From contig SGPL01000800.1 in NCBI GenBank assembly GCA_004802705.1, forward strand, positions 1-11,602: a DNA stretch of 11,602 nucleotides. The letters run 5' to 3'. Origin of the DNA: Bondarzewia mesenterica. Its lineage: Eukaryota; Basidiomycota; Agaricomycetes; Russulales; Bondarzewiaceae. Position numbers and translations under genes: made by a program. Of this stretch, positions 6,694-11,602 are shown piece after piece. How positions within the stretch are numbered: the stretch's first letter is position 1; every line of letters starts with the position of its first letter. The notes under the pieces are model-generated. The model was not told where the DNA came from and searched no databases. It saw only the letters and a program-made list of their open reading frames with translations.

Positions 6694-7737
6694 TAGATAA
6701 TATTAAGTAATAAAAACAAAAGGTTCGGGCTCCTCTTCAAAGCACATTCCTTTGAATTAATCTGGATTCAGCCCTTGCTATAGTATAATCTAAACCCTGA
6801 ATGTAAGTTTAGCAGTATTCTTCTCACATGATTTTATATTGATAGATGAGCCATATCTTTGCAAGACATGCATGTGGAATTGAAATATGAATGGTCAACC
6901 CCAGTCTATCTAGTGATCTTACAGTTCAGTATTCAGGTTTGATCTGAGGCTGAACTTGAACAAAACACTATCATAAAAGGTAATAGTGGACTGAATCCAA
7001 GGTTCAGATTTAGTTTTGAACCAAATTAAATCAAATTGGACCGTGATATCACAAGACCAGCAAGGACCTTCAAGTCTAACCGCTCTAAAAAGCTGTGACT
7101 AAGTGTGACTTAATGTGATATATCTAGGGCTGACTATATGCTATCCTCCCTGATCCACTTGTCTATTGCTCAGCCCTTCCTACATTCATGTTATGCATCC
7201 AGAAACTGTGACATTGACAAAAGAAATAGTTGTTGATGTTGCCAAGCTTGTTCTTCAACCAACCAAATATGACTGGCATTGATGCTCAACAATGTTGAAT
7301 TCCTGGTCAGCTTTGAAAGAGGTACAGAAAATTTATGATTTTATGCTTATATGACATTGCTGTTCTCAGGGTCAGTGGTCGCCCTGAATGTGTTAGAAAG
7401 ATAGATCTAGTATTGGGCCTGTCCCAATATGAATGGTTTACTAGCATGCATTTTTGATTTACAAGCTCCCTGCATTCTTTCCAGGTCATACAACTTGAGC
7501 GCCATCCATTTTTACTGATATTACTTTCATATAGCACCAACATCTATATTGCCAGCAATTAATACAAGTAACTGGAATGGTTGGTTGAATTGCTATTAAG
7601 AGCTGTTCCAAATTCTATAACCACTCATTCTCCAAATTAGAATGTTATCCAATATTGCATTCCTAAGTGCTCTTTATCATGAATCACTGCAAGCACTCAT
7701 CAGCCATGTTGACATGAGTCACTTGAATCATTATCCA
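6694..7737. mobile_element. Approximately 1.04-kb insertion splitting the Helitron Rep region
   Basis: The protein is continuous up to DCNKGN (7739) and resumes at about NSNSLGCIREVCKARFPR (from about 6690), a junction that should be contiguous. The intervening DNA is less AT-rich than the flanks and codes for nothing recognisable. Its ends are loosely inverted: TAGATAATATTAAGTAAT on the plus strand at 6694 versus TGGATAATGATTCAAGTGA on the minus strand at 7737. The bases outside (TTGCTATTGG and TTGCCTTTAT) could be a decayed 8-9 bp target duplication. A non-autonomous DNA transposon is the best guess; an excised or solo retroelement is possible. On the minus strand near 6800-6715 a coding-like string (KGMCFEEEPEPFVFIT, with stops nearby) remains unidentified. 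Confidence 0.6.
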
Positions 7738-8009
7738 TTGCCTTTATTACAGTCATGAATATTTGATTGAAATAAAAGTTCATCCACATCTTCTTTATAT
7801 TCAGTCCACCATATTTCATTTCTTTCACAAGATTTACAAGCACCACAAGTAGAAACATTGCATTTTAATGGTATGACTTGTGCAAGACATTCTGTTGCTT
7901 TCAATTGATCTAGATTTTTATTTTGTTTTATAGTAAATTTTGCTTTTACATTCTCCATTGTTCCTGTTAAAAACTCACCTTGATGTACACCTTCAAGATA
8001 TTCAATCAT
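7738..8009 (-). pseudogene. Helitron Rep, Cys-rich middle segment
   Basis: Open segment reading MIEYLEGVHQGEFLTGTMEN, then a Lys-rich stretch, then Cys50, Cys55, Cys58 and Cys61 in KCNVSTCGACKSCERNEIWW, and VDELLFQSNIHDCNKGN with Cys87. The CxxxxCxxCxxC cluster with the later HDC looks like a zinc-binding insert that in fungal Helitrons lies between the HUH motif and the CKARFPR block. A TGA separates it from the HUH-bearing segment (SDSDFQK-stop-MIEYLE), in frame. The segment is cut after KGN by the 1-kb insertion. Confidence 0.88.
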
Positions 8010-8485
8010 TCACTTTTGAAAATCTGAATCTGATTGCAACAAGTGATCTCTAATTTCTTGTGGAGTGAGTGAGTTTTTTATCCACAAAAGCATATGCAAA
8101 TATAAAGTCAATCTTCCTTGTTGCTCAACAGTACCATAATAACCTGATGTATCACCATACATGCCAGAATGCTTTGTATTTACTTCTAAGATATATGTTA
8201 TAAATGCATCAACAATCAGTTTAAAGTATCATGCTCAGCAACTGGATTATTTATAATTAATTTATAATGATCATCATCTGAAATTTTTTAATTTGGTTTG
8301 AAAATTTCACCTATATCTGTATAATATAATAATATTGGATGTATATTATCAGCTGGTGCAAATGTAATAAACTATAAAGGAGCATCAAGATAAGCTGTCA
8401 AAGCCCATATTTCATTGCGCATATATTTCTTTTATGTTTATAATCCATTAACACGTCCAGCTATATGATCAATGTCATTAAGGAT
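8010..8485 (-). pseudogene. Helitron_like_N / Rep domain with damaged HUH motif
   Basis: Islands in order are ILNDIDHIAGRVNG, KKYMRNEIWALTAYLDAPL (TAG at 8372-8374) FITFAPADNIHP, KISDDDHYKLIINNPVAEHD, and after a frameshift MYGDTSGYYGTVEQQG, RLTLYLHMLLWIKNSLTPQE. FITFAPAD corresponds to Rep motif 1. RLTL-x-LH-MLLWI is the position of the two-His (HUH) metal site; relatives read LTLHLHMLLW, so the first His is Tyr here (codon 8100-8102) while the second His (8094-8096) remains. About 35 residues of the block between NPVAEHD and MYGDTSG are scrambled. The role in an active copy is nicking and strand transfer of transposon ends. Confidence 0.87.
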
Positions 8486-8792
8486 TTAAAAACAAGCTTT
8501 TTTTTCATTCATTAAAGGCTTTACTCTTTCACCTGCTTTCAATCTATCTATTAGGTTTGATAATGTTTCTTGATTTATATTCATGAGCCTATTCACAACA
8601 TCAGAAAACATTTTTTTATTTGCAAAAAGATATCTACCAGTTGTAGAAGCTTTTATTTGCTCATGATTGAATGCTGTCAAAGGAAATAAAGGCTCAAGTT
8701 GAAAGTATTTATCATGATACATATGCAATTGCTTCTTTTGAGCAGCTTCTGTGATATGTGATGCTACTTTAGAATTTTCTAAGCCACCTAAC
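8486..8792 (-). pseudogene. Helitron_like_N domain, N-terminal part
   Basis: The 80-residue open piece reads HMYHDKYFQLEPLFPLTAFN, HEQIKASTTGRYLFANKKMF, and ends GERVKPLMNEKKACF at a TAA (8486-8488) where relatives appear to have Gln. The HMYHDK...FPLIAFNHEQIK block is a strongly conserved opening of Helitron_like_N in basidiomycete elements. The stretch from 8792 to 8729 joins it to the upstream DUF6570-like segment through a frame change (YPQIF, then a broken FPYGLGG-type region). Confidence 0.87.
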
Positions 8793-9240
8793 TCATAAGA
8801 AAATAACTAAAAAAAATATTTGAGGATATAGTTGTAGATTATGATAAACTGATTCAGGTGTTTCAGCATGACTAATCCTTAAAACTTTACCACCTTGAGT
8901 CAAATGTTGCAATGCCAGTGTTTTCAAAACTTTTGTTGATAACTTCGCCACTTTATCACCTATTAATCCATATACAATAAATGGACATTTACTATCATTT
9001 ACACCTTCTTCTTTATCAGCTTCATATTTTGCTACAGATTCCAGTTCTTTATTATGTCCTTGATTTGAATAATATAAACATGCTACTGCAGGTTCATTAT
9101 CTTTGTATGAATTCAAATTCTCTTATGATATTTCCAAATCAGCATAATCTTCATGATTTAGTTTCAACCACTCAAGTGCAGATGCAACTTTATTTCTTCA
9201 CACCAAAAGAGGAGTTCACCTATGATCTAATTGCGTAGGC
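8793..9240 (-). pseudogene. Helitron N-terminal region between DUF6570 and Rep
   Basis: TPLLV-stop-RNKVASALEWLKLNHEDYADLEIS (with TGA at 9216-9218 and 9198-9200) is followed by an open segment. That segment reads NSYKDNEPAVACLYYSNQGHN, KCPFIVYGLIGDKVAKLSTK, VLKTLALQHLTQGGKVLRIS and HAETPESVYHNLQLYPQIF. All these blocks are collinear with fungal Helitron proteins, where they bridge the DUF6570 region and Helitron_like_N. No catalytic role is known for them. The two TGA codons fall where Arg is expected. Confidence 0.85.
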
Positions 9241-9729
9241 TTTATTGGTCTAGTATAAATATATGCAAGTACTTCATTCAACTCCTCTCTACTAGGAGGT
9301 AATTTTGCATATACTTTTAGTGTTGGTGTTAAGAAAAATACAGCATTAGATTTAATCTTATGCATGCTACATGCTAGATGCTAGATGATACTTTAATTAT
9401 ATATTGGTTATGGCAAACTCATGATATAAGCATTTTTTCAGCCCATGTTAATCCTTTAAGTTGTGATGGAATCTCTCCTATCTAATTTTTATTAGCTAAA
9501 GATTCACATGGCATTTTACCTGCTTTGGGTTCATGTAAACAAGAATCACAGATTAAATCACAAAATTTAAAAGCAAGATAGGTCCATTAAATTAATTTCT
9601 TGTATAGGATCATTAGAAGTAAATCGCTCACATCTTATGATTCCTTCATTAGGTTGAGCTAATATTGATAAATCTAAATCACACTTTAATAAAGGGTGCA
9701 AACTTTTATTTTGAATTAAAGATGCACAT
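9241..9729 (-). pseudogene. DUF6570-like segment of the Helitron protein
   Basis: From high to low coordinates: SLIQNKSLHPLLKCDLDLSI, LAQPNEGIIRCERFTSNDPI, HEPKAGKMPCESLANKN (TAG at 9482-9484, Trp expected) IGEIPSQLKGLTWAEKMLIS, and LKVYAKLPPSREELNEVLAY, IYTRPIKPT. The 'LA.glWiGeiP.eL..Lt.aEkmLI.r' and 'LPPsreEl.evlav.yTgp..Pt' strings are the hallmark of DUF6570, a domain found at the start of many Helitron proteins. The TNGLWIGE Trp is a stop and a short stretch around 9360-9390 has decayed into CTAGATG repeats. The beginning of this segment is separated from the N-terminus by the foldback element. Confidence 0.85.
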
Positions 9730-10493
9730 ACTATATCATTCCGACTAATTCATTCTTGAAAATGACCTTGTGACAGGTTTCAAGTTCCTCCATTCATTTG
9801 GGGTAGGGTATGACTGTGACAAGGGGATAATTTCATTCTCAGTCAAAGCTTTGTGACTTCAGCTGCACCGCATTAGGTGTGGGTCATAAAATTTTGTGAC
9901 ACTCACTAGATGACAACACTGAGGAATGGAGTTATTAAATCTGTGAGTAAATGCGAAAATAATTATGAAAAAGGACAAAATTTGGTCCAGATTTCTGCAA
10001 GAGATAAATAAGATACAAATAGCATATTTATCATGATATGTACTTAGCAACTAATTTTAAAGANCCTTTTCATGTTTTTGGGGGGGTTTTTTTTTTTTTT
10101 TTAATTAAATAAAAAATAGGATTAACCATTCAAATCAGAGCCTACACATTCTCTGACTTGAATGGTGATTTTTTTTTTCCATTTACTTTGAAAAGAACAA
10201 CCCAAAAACATAGACAGGATCTTTAAAATTGGTTATCAGAGCAAATGCTAAGTACATGTCATGATAAATATCTATTTTTACCTTATCTCTTACAGAAATC
10301 TGAACCGAAATTTATTTTTGTTCATTATTATTTTCAATTAATTTCCATTTACTCACAGACTTAATAACCTCCATTCCTCTAGTGCAATCCTCAAATGGTT
10401 TTAGACTTGATGTGATATGTGACACCCCCCAAAATTTTGTTCCGCCAGCACCCTTATGACGTATGATAAATGAATTAGTCAGAATGGTACAGT
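9730..10493. mobile_element. 764-bp foldback MITE nested in the Helitron
   Basis: The first 25 bp (ACTATATCATTCCGACTAAT...) and the reverse complement of the last 25 bp (ACTGTACCATTCTGACTAAT...) match at 22 positions. Further paired blocks are 9923-9953 with 10346-10377, 9989-10007 with 10283-10301 (18/19), 10024-10049 with 10246-10271 (25/26), and the central stem 10125-10140 with 10151-10166 around a 10-base loop. So most of the element folds on itself. Flanks are GATGCACAT (9721-9729) and ACAGCACAT (10494-10502), matching at 6 of 9 positions including all of GCACAT, like a decayed 9-bp target duplication. Long inverted repeats with 8-10 bp duplications suggest a Mutator-like non-autonomous element; that class is inferred. 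It has no credible ORF. Its insertion interrupts the Helitron protein between LACAV and CASLIQ. Confidence 0.9.
10081..10103 (+). repeat. G7/T16 homopolymer tract inside the foldback element
   Basis: Starting just before 10081, a run of G is followed by about 16 T and then TTAATTAAATAAAAAAT. The opposite arm carries only a short run (TTTTTTTTTTCC at 10171-10182). This is a sequencing- and replication-slippage-prone site, and the ambiguous base at 10064 lies just upstream. Confidence 0.8.
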
Positions 10494-10502
10494 ACAGCAC
10501 AT

Positions 10503-11030
10503 GCTAATTCTGCAATTGATTCAAGTGTAGTCACATTACAAAAATCATTAATAATAGTAGTAATCAAATCTTGACTTGGTGAGCTTGGTGGAAATGATGA
10601 ATTATTTGATTTTATAGCTTGATTTGTTATTATAAATATGCTTGTATATTTTTCAAAATGTAGCTCCTTAACAATATTTCTTAAGCTTGACACTGATGTT
10701 TTTGTGTGAATATAAACTCTATGTTCATCTGCTATAGCAAATAATTGATCTTTTGTCAACCACTCAACTATATCTATCAAAGGAATATTAGCAATAATAA
10801 ATGCTAATTTTGAATCAAATTCAGCAGCTACTAATGAAGAGCAATATTTTAAAAACTTGAATTTTTCACTTCCTTTATAATAAATAAATAAATTTATCTC
10901 ATTGATATAAGGCTCTAATTCTTTATATAACTAGCTATATTTTCGCCCTTTTTTTATTTGAAATAGCCTCTCTAACTTGAATATGTGTATTTAATTTTAT
11001 ATCTTTTTTTTTACCTCTTTTGTAGCTCAC
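10503..11030 (-). pseudogene. N-terminal region of the Helitron protein
   Basis: The frame from about 10950 downward reads LYKELEPYINEINLFIYYKG, SEKFKFLKYCSSLVAAEFDS, KLAFIIANIPLIDIVEWLTK, DQLFAIADEHRVYIHTKTSV and SSLRNIVKELHFEKY. It continues to SPSQDLITTIINDFCNVTTL and ESIAELACAV, where the foldback element cuts it. Upstream, in another frame, KKKDIKLNTHIQVREAISNK probably belongs to the same N-terminus, with frameshifts at A-runs near 10949 and 11003. A TAG lies at 10931-10933. The WLTKDQL...LR.iv stretch may form a SAP-like DNA-binding helix pair, but this is tentative. The final LACAVC would start a Cys-rich element. No convincing Met start is visible; the homologous region begins near 11030. 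Confidence 0.75.
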
Positions 11031-11580
11031 ATATTATGAATCAAATTATAACAAGATGATACAATCAATAAAAACATGGAATGATATATTTATATGTTTG
11101 CCCAAGTAATGTATGATACATATATTTATTGTATTGCACATGCTCAATACATAATCTTATACACATAATTTTTACATGTGAAGACATAGGAGATGCTGTA
11201 TTCTATAAAAGTTAAAGATATATCACTTTCAATAGAATATTTTGAATCTGCATATGCATAGTAATTAGTGCACATTCTTGTTATGCAAGTTGTGATTAAT
11301 ATCATATAAATTATTTCTTTATATGTCTTTTCTTTATAAGCCTTTTGGTTTTACTTCTACATAGTCTTCTGACAGAGTGATAGTTTCAACCAATTTATGT
11401 GCTTTCTGCATTGGTAATTACAATATAATGTCCCTTTGAATAATTTAATGTGGCTTTTGCCTTTATTTATATGCTTTTTAGCATAATGAACAAAAATTAA
11501 ATAAATAAAAATAAATAAAAAATACTAAAAACAATATCTAAATGTAGAGCATGTCAATAATCTCAAATTTAATTTACACA
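11031..11580. other. AT-rich presumed Helitron 5' non-coding region
   Basis: About 550 bp of very AT-rich DNA with TATATA-like strings and AAATAAATAAAAATAAATAA at about 11496-11519. No ORF or domain is recognised. It would be the leader and promoter region of the minus-strand Helitron gene if the terminus at 11590 is right. No specific promoter can be assigned. Confidence 0.45.
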
Positions 11581-11590
11581 ATATAGTAGA
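11581..11590 (-). other. Candidate Helitron 5' terminus (TCTACTATAT)
   Basis: On the minus strand TCTACTATATTG resembles the 5'-TC and TCT(A/C)TA(C/T)TA consensus of Helitron left ends. It lies about 550 bp before the first coding. The preceding host base is G, not the expected A, and similar short strings occur by chance in AT-rich DNA. Confidence 0.35.
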
Positions 11591-11602
11591 CTCACCCAAA
11601 AG

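Larger units (their letters stand above)
2046..11590 (-). mobile_element. Degraded autonomous Helitron (rolling-circle transposon) with nested insertions
   Basis: On the minus strand the interval encodes, in order, the pieces of one Helitron polyprotein: N-terminal region, DUF6570-like region, Rep with HUH-type and two-Tyr motifs, PIF1-type helicase, and a protease-like C-terminus. All blocks are collinear and each occurs once, interrupted by stops, frameshifts and three insertions (9730-10493, about 6694-7737 and 72 bp at 3416-3499). The protein evidence is strong from about 11030 to 2186. The outer limits are inferred. TCTACTATAT on the minus strand at 11590-11581 looks like a Helitron 5' end. 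A GC-rich hairpin at 2064-2094 followed by CTGA (2049-2046) is one candidate 3' end; CTAA at 2118-2115 is another. Neither candidate 3' end is followed by the expected T, and the candidate 5' end is preceded by G rather than A. Confidence 0.85.

Noticed and set aside
7307..7543. Minus-strand 78-residue ORF within the 1-kb insertion
   Set aside because: No motif recognised, no neighbouring coding continuation, and a length expected by chance.
3143..9116. A prokaryotic-style defence system made of helicase, zinc-finger and protease genes
   Set aside because: All pieces are collinear parts of one known Helitron protein type, are full of stops and lie in a fungal repeat context.
9859..10050. ORFs in the foldback element (also 10312-10500)
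   Set aside because: They lie in the inverted arms, read as hydrophobic or random peptides and run through the TIR; they are unlikely to be genes.

Overview
This is a repeat-only stretch of a eukaryotic genome with no intact gene. The coding relics best match transposon proteins typical of mushroom-forming fungi (Agaricomycetes, Basidiomycota). That assignment rests on recognising protein blocks from memory, not on a database search.

Layout. Positions 1-2045 are the GC-richer part: a short inverted piece of a 159-bp repeat (1-49), a degenerate 46-bp minisatellite (about 90-575), a fragment of a Ty1/Copia polyprotein on the plus strand (706-1014), then about 4.5 tandem copies of the 159-bp repeat (1036-1761) and an unassigned tail with small direct and inverted repeats. 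From about 2046-2186 up to about 11590 the sequence is AT-rich and is essentially one large, dead Helitron-type rolling-circle transposon on the minus strand.

Read from high to low coordinates, the Helitron protein runs as follows: N-terminal basic and helical region (about 11030-10503), DUF6570-like Zn region (about 9720-9119), Helitron_like_N/Rep with an HUH-type motif (about 9116-8010), Cys-rich spacer (8009-7738), two-tyrosine motif (6693-6376), linker (6375-5255), PIF1-like SF1B helicase (5254-3143) and a C-terminal ubiquitin-specific-protease-like domain (about 2995-2186). The last 3.07 kb keeps a single reading frame apart from stop codons, which suggests a fairly recent death.

The Helitron has itself been invaded. 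A 764-bp foldback element (9730-10493) has 25-bp terminal inverted repeats, a nearly continuous hairpin structure and an imperfect 9-bp target duplication. A second insertion of about 1.04 kb (about 6694-7737) splits the Rep region. A 72-bp in-frame insertion flanked by a 12-bp direct repeat lies in the helicase C-terminus. Key residues are also lost: the first His of the HUH motif reads Tyr, and Walker A reads ARTGKL. Many of the lesions are consistent with C:G to T:A transitions.

In the intact relative, the Rep would nick and join DNA ends, the helicase would unwind, and the protease-like domain has an unknown role. No host gene, RNA gene or CRISPR array was found.
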